Shown here piece after piece: positions 32,477 through 43,199 of a stretch of DNA of 64,000 nt. The stretch's first letter is position 1; every line of letters starts with the position of its first letter. The stretch is from Megaustenia siamemsis. Lineage: Eukaryota > Mollusca > Gastropoda > Stylommatophora > Ariophantidae. The DNA is taken from assembly GCA_032433765.1 (NCBI GenBank), contig JAVIAB010000073.1, forward strand, positions 69,545,087-69,609,086. The letters are read 5' to 3'. The notes beneath the pieces were generated by a model. It was not told the origin of the DNA, did not search any database, and saw only the letters and a program-made list of their open reading frames with translations. The position numbers and the translations under genes are program-made.

Positions 32477-34375
32477 TCAACAAACACTTTCCAAGTCGTT
32501 CTGTTTTTTTGCAATTCTTTTAAGATCATTCCATGTCTTCCCCATCATCTTCATCTCTGCTTCGATCTGTCTTCTCCAAGAATTTCTTGGTCTTCCTCTT
32601 TGTCTTTTCCCCTGGGGATTCCAAAAAAGGGCCTGTTGTGTAATACTCTCAGTTGGCTTCCGTAGTGTGTGTCCTATCCATCGCCATCGCTGTATCTCTT
32701 TATCCACTGGTATTTGACCGGTACATTTCCATAATTCCACGTTAGTGACTTTGTCCTGCCATTTCCATCCCTTTATTCTGCGCAAGCATCCATTAATGAA
32801 AGTCTGTACCTTCGTGATTGTCAATTTTGTTATTCTCCATGTTTCACTGCCATATAATAGGACCGACTTAACATTTGAGTTGAAAATTTTTATTTTTGTA
32901 TTTTGCCTAATTTCTTTGGATTTCCATATGTTTCCCAGTGCAATGAAAGCTCCTCTTGCTTTTGATATCCTTATTTTGGTATCATTTTCTGTTCCTCCCT
33001 CTTTATCTATATTACTGCCCAGATATATATAAGATTGTACATCTAGTAGAGGTATTTCTCCTAGTTTTATTTGGTTATTGCCAACTGCATTAATTCTCAT
33101 AATGTTGGTCTTATCTCTATTAATCTTTAGTCCTAGCTGTTGTGATCTCTCATCTAATATACTCATTTTATCCTGCATCTGTTGATGGCTGTGTGATAGG
33201 AGAGCTATGTCATCAGCAAAGTCTAAATCATCAAGTTGTTTGGTCAGTGACCACTGGATCCCATTTCTGTTGTTTTGAGTTATTTTCACAATCCAATCTA
33301 TGGCCAGTAGAAAGAGAAATGGAGACAGAAGGCATCCTTGCCTTGCTCCTGTTCTTATTTCAAATGCTTCTGTAAACTGTCCTTCATGCACCACACTATA
33401 TTTTGTTCCTTCATACATTGTTTTTATCAGGTTAATAAACTTTATGGGGATTCCGTAATGACTCAGCAACTTCCAAAGCATTCTTCTGTCTAAACTATCA
33501 AATGCCTTTTCATAATCTATGAATCCAATATAAAGTGGGGATTTTAGTTCTAAACTTTGTTCAACTATTATACGTAGAGTAGTTATTTGATCAGCACATG
33601 ATCTGTTCTTCCTAAAACCTGCTTGTTCATCTCTCAAGTGTTTCTCTATAGCCTCTTTTAGTCTCTCCAGAATGATTCTGCCTAATATTTTCCCTGGCAC
33701 TGATAGTAGCATAATTCCCCTATAATTTGTGCACTCCTGTAAACTTCCTTTCTTTGGTAGTTTGATCATATAACCTTCTCTCCAGTCTTTAGGTATTTCT
33801 TCCCTCTCCCAAATTTTATCCAGTAGATCCTGTAACATCTTGGTAGAGGTGTTAATATCTGCTTTGATGGCTTCCGAAGGAATTTCATCTGGTCCTGTGG
33901 CTTTACCATCTTTTAATAGTTTGATGGCTTTCATTATTTCTTCTTTGCTTGGTTTTCCGCAGTTAACGTGTAACTCTTCTTCTGCTGGTAGTATATCTGG
34001 AGGATTTTTTGAGCCGGGTCTGTTCAAAAGTTCTTCAAAGTGCTCTTTCCATCTCTCCATTTGCTCCCTTATATTACTAAGCAGATTTCCTTTCTTATCT
34101 TTAATAAAGGCATTGATCTGTTTGTATTTTCCACCTAATTTCTTTGTGCTGTTGTACAGTTCTTTCATATTCCCTTTATTTGCTGCTTCTTCTGCCTCTT
34201 TAGCTAGTTCATCTATATATTTCCTCTTATCCCTTTTAATGCATCTTCTCACTTCTTTGTTCACCTCTGTGTAAGCTTTCTGTGTCTTGGCTTTATTACT
34301 TCTTGTTTTGCTTTTATTTATGTCTGCTTTCTTGTTCTTTCTTTCTTTAATTTTATCCAGGGTCTCTGCTGTCAT
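32477..34375 (-). CDS. RTE-like LINE reverse transcriptase ORF (632 codons from first Met)
   Basis: The product would make DNA from the element's RNA at a nicked target. Visible motifs: Gly-Lys-Ala-Thr-Gly-Pro-Asp-Glu-Ile-Pro (about 157-166), Gly-Phe-Arg-Lys-Asn-Arg-Ser (253-259), FIDYEKAFD with the first catalytic Asp (285-293), GARQGCLLSP (343-352), FADD catalytic pair (386-389), YLGS (451), LYGSETW (507-513), RWRWIGH (563-569) and a basic Gly-Lys-Arg-Gln-Arg-Gly-Arg-Pro stretch near 589-596. The open frame extends upstream of this Met to about 34598, where it is separated from the endonuclease by a frameshift. All catalytic residues are present. Confidence 0.92.
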   Translation of the reverse strand: MTAETLDKIKERKNKKADINKSKTRSNKAKTQKAYTEVNKEVRRCIKRDKRKYIDELAKEAEEAANKGNMKELYNSTKKLGGKYKQINAFIKDKKGNLLSNIREQMERWKEHFEELLNRPGSKNPPDILPAEEELHVNCGKPSKEEIMKAIKLLKDGKATGPDEIPSEAIKADINTSTKMLQDLLDKIWEREEIPKDWREGYMIKLPKKGSLQECTNYRGIMLLSVPGKILGRIILERLKEAIEKHLRDEQAGFRKNRSCADQITTLRIIVEQSLELKSPLYIGFIDYEKAFDSLDRRMLWKLLSHYGIPIKFINLIKTMYEGTKYSVVHEGQFTEAFEIRTGARQGCLLSPFLFLLAIDWIVKITQNNRNGIQWSLTKQLDDLDFADDIALLSHSHQQMQDKMSILDERSQQLGLKINRDKTNIMRINAVGNNQIKLGEIPLLDVQSYIYLGSNIDKEGGTENDTKIRISKARGAFIALGNIWKSKEIRQNTKIKIFNSNVKSVLLYGSETWRITKLTITKVQTFINGCLRRIKGWKWQDKVTNVELWKCTGQIPVDKEIQRWRWIGHTLRKPTESITQQALFWNPQGKRQRGRPRNSWRRQIEAEMKMMGKTWNDLKRIAKKQNDLESVC

Positions 34376-34580
34376 CCATGCCTTATCCTGGCGTTCTCTT
34401 TTCCCCAGTGTTTCTTCACATGTCTCTTTCCATATATTTTTTACCTGTTTCCAATGATCTTCTATATTTATTGTATTTTCTAGTTGTTGGAGGACTTGGT
34501 ATTTGTTTGATATTGTGACTGCGAATTTATCTTTAATTGCTTGTTCTTTAAGAAACCCTACATTGAAATACTTTCTACCC

Positions 34581-35507
34581 TTATCCGTTGTAGTATACCT
34601 TTTTTAATTTAATTTTAAGTTTGGCTAACAGAAGATGATGATCAGAAGCTATATCTGCCCCTCTATATACTTTTACATCCTGTAAGGATGACTTAAACTT
34701 ATTATTAATACATATGTGATCAATTTGATTTTCCGTTCTATGATCTGGTGACACCCATGTAGCTTTGTGTATTCTTTTATGTTGGAATATTGTTCCTCCT
34801 AGGCTCATTTGATTAAGGGCGCAGAAATTCACTAATATCTCTCCATTCTCGTTTATATCTCCAAGTCCATGTTTTCCCATAATCTCTTCGAAGCCTCTGC
34901 TGTCTGATCCTACCTTAGCATTTAGGTCTCCCATCAAGATTATAATATCCTTGGCTCGTCTTGCATCCATCTGACATTGTAGCTGTTTATAAAAATCATC
35001 TTTAACTGAGTCATCTTTATCGTTGGTTGGTGCATAGCATTGTATAATGTGTAATTTTATTTTGTTTTTGGTTGTTCTAAATGTTGCTCTCACCAGTCTT
35101 GGTCCCACTGCCTCCCATTCTATTAGTGTCTTCTGTGCATTCTTTGATAGCATTATAGCTACCCCTTCGCTATGTTGTGCTCCTGGTTCCTGGTGTCCTG
35201 ATGATGAAATCATCTCCCCTGTATTCAATTTTATTCTCTCCGCTCCCAGCCATCTTGTTTCACACATTCCCAGAATATCTATCTTGTAGTTGGTCATTTC
35301 TGCTGCCACTTGTGCCGCTTTTCCCTGTTCGTTAAGGGTACGAACATTCCAGGTGCCAATTCTGGATGATTTCCTGGTAGACAAAGGGTGAGTCGGCAAC
35401 CCGGACTCCTTATGGCTTTCTCCGGATTGCGTCATACGTCTCTTAGACAGAGAGCCCTTCTCTTTCCTGGTTGACGGATTAACTTTATCTTTCTTTGACT
35501 TGTTCAT
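34581..35507 (-). CDS. RTE-like LINE apurinic-type endonuclease ORF (308 codons)
   Basis: Endonuclease/exonuclease/phosphatase fold that nicks the target. Visible motifs: IGTWNVRTL (Asn54), GMCETRW (Glu83), QCYAP (156-160), GDLNAKVG (Asp194, Asn196), QIDHI (Asp263, His264) and ASDHH (Asp289, His290), so the full catalytic set is present. The first 45 residues are basic and low-complexity. The frame ends prematurely at a TAA after a lysine-rich stretch, by a one-base shift near 34600; the other frame continues into the RT ORF. This is the same domain type that was captured in the bovine CFDP2 gene from an RTE element. Confidence 0.92.
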   Translation of the reverse strand: MNKSKKDKVNPSTRKEKGSLSKRRMTQSGESHKESGLPTHPLSTRKSSRIGTWNVRTLNEQGKAAQVAAEMTNYKIDILGMCETRWLGAERIKLNTGEMISSSGHQEPGAQHSEGVAIMLSKNAQKTLIEWEAVGPRLVRATFRTTKNKIKLHIIQCYAPTNDKDDSVKDDFYKQLQCQMDARRAKDIIILMGDLNAKVGSDSRGFEEIMGKHGLGDINENGEILVNFCALNQMSLGGTIFQHKRIHKATWVSPDHRTENQIDHICINNKFKSSLQDVKVYRGADIASDHHLLLAKLKIKLKKVYYNG

Positions 35508-35569
35508 GTTTGTGAAGTTTTTTCGACTTATTTTTTTACAGTATGGGATAGCCAGTCTCAGTTGACAAT

Positions 35570-35643
35570 GGTAATCTATTATTGTATTAATTGCTCTGTA
35601 TTAGTTGTCTCCCTCTGCAGTATTTGTTTGTGGCTGTGTACTT
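35570..35643. repeat. 70-bp direct repeat, copy 1
   Basis: About 70 bp (CTATTATTGTATTAATTGCT through GTTTGTGGCTGTG) recurs at about 36016-36087 with few differences (an extra TATA and CTGCATT for CTGCAGT). The spacing is about 445 bp. Confidence 0.85.
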
Positions 35644-38496
35644 ATAGACCGTTTCAAAATGGTTTGTGCACGCTTGACTTCAAATATCTCCATAACCCCT
35701 ATACACATAAACATGATTTATATGCATTTGGTCTTATATTTTTTCAATGACCCAAAAGTTTTCTAAAATGCAATATTGCAAATAGTGTCATTCACCTGGA
35801 ACGGCTAATTTCTTTGATCTTTTCGACAGATGCAGTAATTTTGTGGTTGAAGAAAATAGTTTACCGTAATTGAAGTAACAATTGGCCTATTTCGACATAG
35901 GCGTAACATAATTCGAATATTAATAATACCACTCATTTCAATAAATGCCTAGAACACACAACGATTTATACAACGCCAATGAATAGAAACGGAAGCTGTT
36001 TATAAACATCCACAATTGTATCTATTATTGTATTAATTGCTCTGTATTATATAGTTGTCTCCCTCTGCATTATTTGTTTGTGGCTGCGTGCCATTCCATG
36101 GGACATTCCGTTTCCAAGATGATGGAACTAGTTCACGTTCTCTCGATCGCTGCAGAAGTTGCATTTGGGGTCTGATTAATTTCGGCTCTCCATTGCAATT
36201 TTCTGCGTTAAAGTCAAAACAAAGTTCTACTTAACAAATCTGCGCCGATGAAGCGGAGTAGTACGTACGGCAATATTCCTTTTTGACAAATCAAGTGTTG
36301 TGAATGCGACCTTCCACCGTCTAGAGTTGATCTGCGCTTTACGTCACATTGAGTGCTGTTCAATGACTGTTGTTGGAATTGTTTGCCGCAAGTCATTTAC
36401 ATGTTATAACTCGTTAATGTGGAGTACTCCGTCAAGTCAGCCGAAGTTTTATCTCTTTAGGGAATTTGCACCGTGTTTCGTTCGTTGTAGGCTGCATTCA
36501 CTAGAGTAATCAGGAATCTATGGGCGCAGTCATTGTTGTGTGGGCTACGTCATCAAATGGCTCATCGTATATCCCTAGACCGGTCATACGCTGATCTTAC
36601 GGTCTGTTGTTTGATGTGCAACGGGGATAATCCGACAAGTGTTTTACATGTTCGGAATTGGAGTCAAAAACGATGTCGTAACATCATCAAGCGCTATACA
36701 TTTTTTTTTTTTATGACGATCATCATTTTCAGAAGGACGTGAACTTTCGATCAATATGGTGGATAGGCGGCAGGAACCATTGAAGGCTATGCATGAAAAG
36801 TGCCGGTAAAGGCTCATCGTACATCCCTAAAACAGCCGTACGCTAATCAAACGGTCTGTTGTTTGATGTGCCACGGGGATAATCTGACGACTAACTGTTT
36901 GTCTATATGTTCGGAATTGGAGTCAACAACGATGACCTAACATCATCAAGCGCTATCATCATCATCAAGTATCGGGCCTACTGGCGTAGGTAATCATGTC
37001 TCTCCACAACTTTCGATCTCGGCAGCTATTTATCATTTCTGTTGTTGACCTTCTGCCAAGCCATTCTCTTAAGCTGTCTGTTATTTTTTCTCTTTGCTTC
37101 CCTCTATCTCTTCGTCCGTCAATTTTTCCAGTTGTTACAATATATTCCAGTTGTTCTCTTCTCATTGCATGGCCAAAAAATTATGATTGTTTCTTCCTAA
37201 TATTATGGCGATTCATGATTGTACAAAGAAGTTACGACGGTGGTTTTCTGTTCCCTTCCGTCGGTTTGTTTACGGTTGTCTCCGCTAGCCTTTGACTAAA
37301 AAGTCTAACCCACAAGGCAGTGGGGTTGTTTTACTTCGGGGTACCTCCCTTGGCCTTTTACTCTCCCGAGCTTACTTGCAAGACATCAGGGCAGCCACAG
37401 GTTGTACTGTTTACTGCATACAGTAGCAGGTAAAGATACCCGACCTGACGATTAGCACACAAGCGCTATACATTTTTTAAAAATACGACGATCATCATTT
37501 TCAAGAGGACGTGAACTTTCAGTATATGGTAGATAGGCGGCGGGAACAATTGAAGGCAATGCATGAAAAGTGTTCCTTGTTGCAGTTTCCTCATATTCCA
37601 AGTCCGGCTTGTTGCAGGAGCTACTGAGTTAAGTGCTCTGTGCACACCGTGAGCTGTGTGCTGTGTGTCCCATCCGTTTTGATCATGTTTCGATATTCCA
37701 ATTGTTTACGATGAATGATGATATCGTATGACAAGAAACAGTTGGCTGTGTTCACTTTCTACGCAGTTTCGCCTTATGTGTCTTTTGGCGTATGCTGAGA
37801 CTGCTACGATGGGGACTACAGTTACCTTTCTTTGTTTGGGAGATGAGATATTAATTCTGATGATTCCGCTGGCACGGGCGGTTGAGCAATTATGGATTTT
37901 AATTCGTTTGCAGTGATACCGGCGCCTTCCATAACCAGATAACCAGATCGTATGGCAGGGAACAGTTAGGTGTGTTCACTTTCTGTGCGGTTTCGCCTTA
38001 TGTCTTTGGCGTGTGCTGAGACTGCTATGATGGGGACTAAAGCTACATTTCTTTGTTTGGTAGATGAGTTAGTAATTCGGATGATTCCACTGGCACGGGC
38101 GGTTGAGCAATTATGGATTTTAATTCGTTTGCAGTGATACCGGGACCTTCCATATACAAAGAACCAATTCCAAATTTATTTGTTGTTCAAACATCGTGCA
38201 AAAATGTGCGGAGAAACTCCACAAATCATGGGAATTACGTGAAAGATTAGCAAACGTAATAGGTCAGAAATATGAAGGGGTAAACTATATAAAATAATGG
38301 TTTGTCTAGGAGGTAGTAAATTTGTATACATTAAATAAAGACAATTTAAAACCATTCGTTTTTAATTAGGAACAAAAATATATTCGTGGGGACATTGAGA
38401 TTATTATGTCATGTGCAAAATTTGAACAATTTCGATCAAATGGTTACAGGGGTATTAATTATTAAATAGCGGCTAACCATTTGAAAACGGACTATA
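35644..38496. mobile_element. Inverted-repeat element (non-autonomous DNA transposon candidate), 2.85 kb
   Basis: ATAGACCGTTTCAAAATGG at the left end is the imperfect inverse of the right end, CCATTTGAAAACGGACTAT (18 of 22 terminal positions pair). Weaker inverted similarity continues about 80 bp inward (CCATAACCCCTAT versus CAGGGGTATT). No transposase frame was found. Inside are two internal duplications (about 36550-36805 with 36806-37575, and about 37720-37930 with 37950-38150) and a LINE insertion at 36956-37460. A related fragment lies at 57665-57985. A TA dinucleotide flank is possible but not firm. Confidence 0.6.
36956..37460 (-). mobile_element. Internally deleted LINE-A copy, 10-bp target duplication
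   Basis: 505 bp bounded by CAAGCGCTAT at 36946-36955 and 37461-37470. The 3' half (36956-37205, minus) is the LINE-A tail: His-Ala-Met-Arg-Arg-Glu-Gln-Leu-Glu-Tyr and (ATG)n. The 5' half (about 37206-37460) has no match to LINE-A coding sequence and begins TGTGCTAATCGTCAGGTCGG on the minus strand, so it could be the element's own 5' region. It looks like a leader joined to a tail with the body missing. Confidence 0.7.
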
Positions 38497-38960
38497 GTTG
38501 TTTGTGGCTGTGATATTTGTCTGTGGCTGTGGTAGTTGTCTATGGCTGTGTTAGCTGTCTGTGGCTGTTTTAGTTTTCTGTGGCTCTGTTAGTTGTCTGT
38601 AGCTGTTTTAGTTGTCTGTGGCTCTGTTAGTTGTCTGTGGCTGTGGTTGTTGTCTGTGTCTGTGTTAGTTGTCTGTGGCTGTTTTAGTTGTTTGTGGCTG
38701 TGTTAGTTTAATGTAGCTGTGTTAGTTGTCTGTGGCTGTGTTAGTTGTCTGTGGCTGTTTTAGTTGTCTGTGGCTTTTAGTTGTCTGTGGCTGTTTTAGT
38801 TGTCTGTGACTTTTAGTTGCATGTGGCTATCTTGGTTGTTGTGACTGTGTTAGTTGTCTGTGGCTGTGTTAGTTGTGTGTGGCTGTTAGTTGTTTGTGAC
38901 TTTTTTAGTTGTCTGTGACTGTGTTAGTTGTGTGTTGATATTTTAGTTGTCTGTTACTGT
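38497..38960. repeat. 19-20-bp minisatellite, about 24 copies
   Basis: The unit is TTAGTTGTCTGTGGCTGTG. Copies vary (GTTTT, GGTT, GACTTTTAG). The GTTTGTGGCTGTG of this array also appears at the other side of the inverted-repeat element (35628-35640), suggesting that the element landed in, or duplicated, a related sequence. Confidence 0.92.
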
Positions 38961-39383
38961 GTTATAAGGAAAATACTTGGTATAGCGTGGAACGAATTCA
39001 TAACAAATGAGGAAATTACAGAAATCAGCAATCAACCACTAATATCTTCAGTAATCAAGAAAAAATGATGGTCATATGATGGGGAGAGATAATAACCGAA
39101 TAACAAAGCAAGCCCTCATGCGGGAAACAACACTTAAGAGGAAAAGAGGCTGACCCAAAGAGACACTGAGAAGAACATTGATCAGAGAAGCAAGAGTAGC
39201 AGGAACCAGCTCCCTCTATGAGATAGAGTTGCTTGCACAGAACAGAGACAAATGGTGAAATTTGATAAAAGATCTTTACAAGGATTGAAAATTTCTAGAA
39301 TAACAATTTAGATAAGAGAAAGAGTATCTGGGTCTATGCCCTATGGGCCAGCTATGGCTCGAAAGGTCAATAGACAGATAGTT
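38961..39383 (+). mobile_element. LINE-D 3'-end fragment
   Basis: Close match to 21730-22169: AGGAAAATACTTGGTATAGC, TGGAACGAATTCA, ending GGGCCAGCTATGGCTCGAAA and GGTCAATAGACAGATAG. The tail is decayed. Short deletions relative to the 21382 copy make it non-coding. Confidence 0.88.
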
Positions 39384-39614
39384 ACTGTGTTAATGTAATA
39401 GAACAGAGACATAGATAAACACTAGATTACATAATGTAGGGGTGTAAGAGAATAGAGTCTAGATTACATGGTAAGGGAGATGGGGATTTGCTGTGTCTTG
39501 TACAGACATTAGGTAAAGATTTTATGAGCTGAGAGAGAATTAATGTCAAGGGTGTTGAAACTTTAATAGTTCATGAAAACAAGGAGACAGGATAGTGAAT
39601 GATCCATGAGATTC

Positions 39615-39890
39615 TGGTGGGATGTGTGTACAGAGAGGCATGTATTCTTGAACTGGTGTTATGTGTGTACAGAGAGACATCTATTCTTGAACTGGTGGGA
39701 TGTGTGTACAGAGAGACATCTATTCTTGAACTGGTGGGATGTGTGTACAGAGAGACATCTATTCTTGAACTGGTGGGATGTGTGTACAGAGAGGCATGTA
39801 TTCTTGAACTGGTGGGATGTGTGTACAGAGGGACATCTATTCTTGAACTGGTGGGATGTGTGTACAGAGGGACATCTATTCTTGAACTGG
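39615..39890. repeat. 39-bp minisatellite, 7 copies
   Basis: The unit is GGTGGGATGTGTGTACAGAG followed by AGACATCTATTCTTGAACT. The 13-codon period opens frames on both strands (39571-40147); none is supported as a gene. Confidence 0.95.
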
Positions 39891-41285
39891 CCAATAGAGA
39901 TATATTTAGAGTCCTCTAGAAGATGGTGAGGTAGAGAGTGAACAAGTTTACAGACAGCTACTCGGGAACTATCAGAGAGAGAACAGTAGAGTTTTATTAG
40001 GAGAGAGTTAGAAGCACAAGTAGAGGAGATTATAGACTCTTTGTGCCCATAGACCTTTGGGTTTTGTGTGTTTAGGATTAGATTAGAGATAGAAGGAGAT
40101 AAGGGGTTAATAGTTATAATGTCCAGATCTTGTGAGATAGATTTCAAGATAGATATTTAAATAGTATCAGGAATAGTTAGAGATGAAACCAAGACAGAAA
40201 GTGTAGAAGTAAAAGCAGTATTAGTAGAAATCTTGAGATAAACATATTCCTGCAACATCTGTATTTTAGCAGTAACTGTAAGTGATGTGTTCAGACAATG
40301 AACTTGTATGGGTTGAAAAACCATCTTAACCTCAAGCTTTGAGTTATTCTGTTCATGCGCACTTCATTGTGAAGGAGTCAAGGTGTATACCTGACAACTT
40401 ATAAGATTTTTAGTCCTTCTCTCCATATCTACCCTCAAGACGATGAACTTTCCCATCACTTCTTTGCCTTCCTGATGCCCTAATTGTAGAACTCCTCAGT
40501 CTGGACCTCAAACTATGTCTCCAGTTCAGAAATAAAATCCAAGCCTCTTCATCATAAGGATGCACCCATATTTAGCCACAGTAACTAATCTGTGAATAAA
40601 CAAAAATAGTAGACATTGTAAATATCCAACAATTAACCAAAGCACAAATCTTAGAACATAGTAACAGCATGTTTCAGTGGATCTGAATCCCCAATAACTC
40701 TGTATCAGTAAAATATTGGAGGCTTTGGGCTTTCATAGAAGGCAAAGTTGCATTAGTCTGGATGACCAATAGTGAGACAAGTATAACTCTAGCTAGGGCA
40801 CATCTTAGCACCTATAAAAACTTAGCTCTACTTTGATCATAACATCTTTATTAGAGCTGCATTAACCATAACAAACTCCTCTCATATTTGAGCATATTAT
40901 CATAATGGATGTTGTAATCTGTCAAGTACAATTAGCTTCCTCACACTGGCAGTAAACCCTGACTATATTTTTTCATCACTGAGCCCATCTGGGGACACCA
41001 GTGTATCATATTTGCAGCATTTTCAGATATTAACCATTTTAATTTCTGCATTTACTGTTCCATTGTACCTGTTACATTTTCTACCAAGTGCGATATTGAG
41101 GAAAAGAAAGGGAAAAAAGCACCATTACCATTGTGACATTATCTTAACGGTAAAGAACTAGTCTAGGGACATAAATCATTTCTGTTTGGAAGAGTAATGT
41201 CCCCTTTATTGATGTTGCACTTTATTCGGAGGTTCTCTAATCTGTCATTTGAAGATTGTATAGAAAAGATAAATAATGCAAAGGT
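39891..41285. other. Intron sequence, nothing recognised
   Basis: The minus frame 39659-40147 continues 85 codons beyond the 39-bp array with ordinary composition (Ser/Leu-rich) but no family match. Possibly a relic of an element's first ORF; unsupported. Confidence 0.4.
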
Positions 41286-41289
41286 AAAA

Positions 41290-41534
41290 AAAAAAAAAAG
41301 TAAAGTACCCCCGTCACGCCAAGTGGCGTATAGGGAAATATGGTGTTAGTGACCCTATATTTTACAGACCTTCAGCACATGATTTTTGGGGTAATGTGGT
41401 CGGTATTACGCCCGTGCTGCTTTACTTTCCCAGAAAAAATCTGATACCCATTTAAGGCTGGGTGAACCTGCAATCCGTCATTCAGGATCGAACCCGACCT
41501 CGTGTCCTTTGTAGTCCAGTTCACTAACCACTGA

Positions 41535-41535
<1 letters not shown>
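41290..41535 (-). mobile_element. SINE-1 copy
   Basis: Nearly full length, starting after an A run: GTAAAGTACCCCCGTCACGC through GGATCGAACCCGACC (B box complement) and TTCACTAACCACTGAG. The tRNA-like 5' end is cut off at the (AT)n run where GCTATCGCGGCTC should follow. Confidence 0.92.

Positions 41536-41582
<47 letters not shown>
41534..41582. repeat. (AT)n microsatellite
   Basis: About 25 AT units, ending with slightly interrupted copies. It is fused to the truncated SINE-1. Confidence 0.95.
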
Positions 41583-41584
<2 letters not shown>

Positions 41585-41609
41585 TTATATATGTGCTGCT
41601 GTATATTTT

Positions 41610-41882
41610 TATCTATCTATCTATTATCCTTTCGAGCTGAAGACGGCACATAGGGCAGAACCACAATCTCAAAAACAGCAACCTTGCGTGCCAAAGTGGC
41701 ACATATTGCAGAGATCACTGCTCTAAAATATATGGCGCTGTTTCCATAAAACATACTTTTTACAATGACAGCTTGTCAAGCCATCGATCAACCTCCTTAG
41801 TCGCCTCTTACGAAATGCCTGGAAGGTCACAGTGTCACTATTCTTTACTTTCCTCATAATGAGGCCCCGGTAACACACAGGA
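41610..41882. mobile_element. Unclassified dispersed-repeat candidate
   Basis: After a short (CTAT)n, the sequence CTTAGTCGCCTCTTACGAAA (41797-41816) and GAGGCCCCGG resemble conserved blocks commonly seen in invertebrate dispersed repeats. No copy was found elsewhere in the window, so the call is tentative. Confidence 0.3.
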
Positions 41883-42074
41883 GTAAATATATTTTTATTT
41901 TATTACTATATTTTTGGAAGGAAGTATATTTTTATGTTACCTCATAATTTTGCACCCACATACATTTTCTGTAATATTTGTACTAATTCCAATAATGATG
42001 GTGCTGTTCAGAAGTTGATCCAAATAATCATCAATTTTATTTGTTGCAAATTATAACATGTTTCTTCTTTAAAG

Positions 42075-42155
42075 GTTGAATCAAGAGTTTCAGAAAATGG
42101 AGGATGGTGCTCTGACACAAGCAGCGCCAACAGCCCCGCACATATGTGGGACAAG
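42075..42155 (+). CDS. Methyltransferase-like gene, 81-bp exon
   Basis: Acceptor TTCTTTAAAG and donor GTATGC. 27 codons in phase 0: Val-Glu-Ser-Arg-Val-Ser-Glu-Asn-Gly-Gly-Trp-Cys, then a Ser/Ala-rich stretch and His-Met-Trp-Asp-Lys. It leads into the catalytic domain and probably forms the first helix of the domain. Confidence 0.8.
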
Positions 42156-43199
42156 GTATGCAGCCAATCAGTCAAACACATATAATCATTAACAAATGTT
42201 TATCATTTCTCTAGCTGTCTTACTATCATGTACATTTTTGGGATATCATTGTATATACAGTACTTTATATTGCTATTCTGTAAATCATTTTGATAAACCC
42301 TTGATGTTAAAACTTGATGTCACTATCCTATCAATTTTTAAATAAACTTTTTATACAAATCATGCTTTAAGCATTGGCAAAACTAACGCTTTGTTGAGAA
42401 GGTTTTGTTATCTTTCCCCAGCCTTATGAAAAGTTTCATCCTGTCTCAACCAACAGTTAGTTTGTTGATGTAATGCTTCAGGATGTTTTATGTCTCCCAG
42501 ATATAAGCACTTGAACCCCATTAACATGGAGGCCACAGTTGTTTTCTTGATTCTCCAGTCCTTGCTTGAACAGCTGAAGCTTGTTTGTCATAGCAATAGT
42601 AAAACTTCCATATATTTTAATAATGGCAAATCTGTACACCAGACTAAGAAAAATCTTATAAATGGAAGAAAAAACCTTACATGTCAATTTTATTTACATT
42701 CTTGGTAAACTACAGTTCACTCAAGCTCATATTAAGTCTTCTAGATTACATATCTGCAAGTGCCATAAATAAAATTGTATTGATAACTACATTTCTGTTC
42801 ATTATGTGTAACCATGTAAAATAGTTTGCTTCAGTATTAATTTAAAATGAAGGTTTGGTTAAAATTGATTGGCTAATTTACATATAAGCAGAGCTATTTT
42901 CACAAGTATACACATATTATGTGTAGTGTGCTTTAAATAAAAAAAAATATGGGGACCAACACCATATACTATATATGTCAATTACCCAGTAGTTAATCAA
43001 ATAGTCAGTTAATCAGTCTAAAGATAGTTAGTAGTCAATCAGCCAGTAGCTAATCAGTCAGTGGTCAATAAGTCAGTAGTTTTAATCAATCAGTCATTAG
43101 CTAATCTATCAATCAGTCAATCTAATCAATCAATCAGTCAGTCAATGGATAATTAATCAATCAGAGAATAAATTGTATTTGCTCTATTTGTGTTAACAG
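42156..43199. other. Intron with AATC-type cryptic repeats
   Basis: About 42985-43170 is an irregular AATCAGTCAGTAGTT-like repeat directly upstream of the next acceptor. Otherwise nothing recognised. Confidence 0.6.

Larger units (their letters stand above)
32436..35557 (-). mobile_element. RTE-like LINE, nearly intact, 12-bp target duplication
   Basis: 3,122 bp bounded by TCAGTTGACAAT at 32424-32435 and 35558-35569. On the minus strand: a short 5' leader, an endonuclease frame, then reverse transcriptase and its C-terminal domain, a short 3' untranslated region of about 40 bp, and an (AAG)n tail at 32436. The plan (endonuclease joined to RT, very short 3' end with a microsatellite-like tail) fits the RTE group. 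The frame is broken once, near 34600, within a six-T run on the + strand, so the copy is probably inactive but young. Orientation is opposite to the host gene, in its 11.4-kb intron. Confidence 0.93.

Noticed and set aside
39571..40147. 107- and 162-codon frames across the 39-bp array
   Set aside because: Array artefact. The 85 non-repeat codons of the minus frame have no recognisable family.
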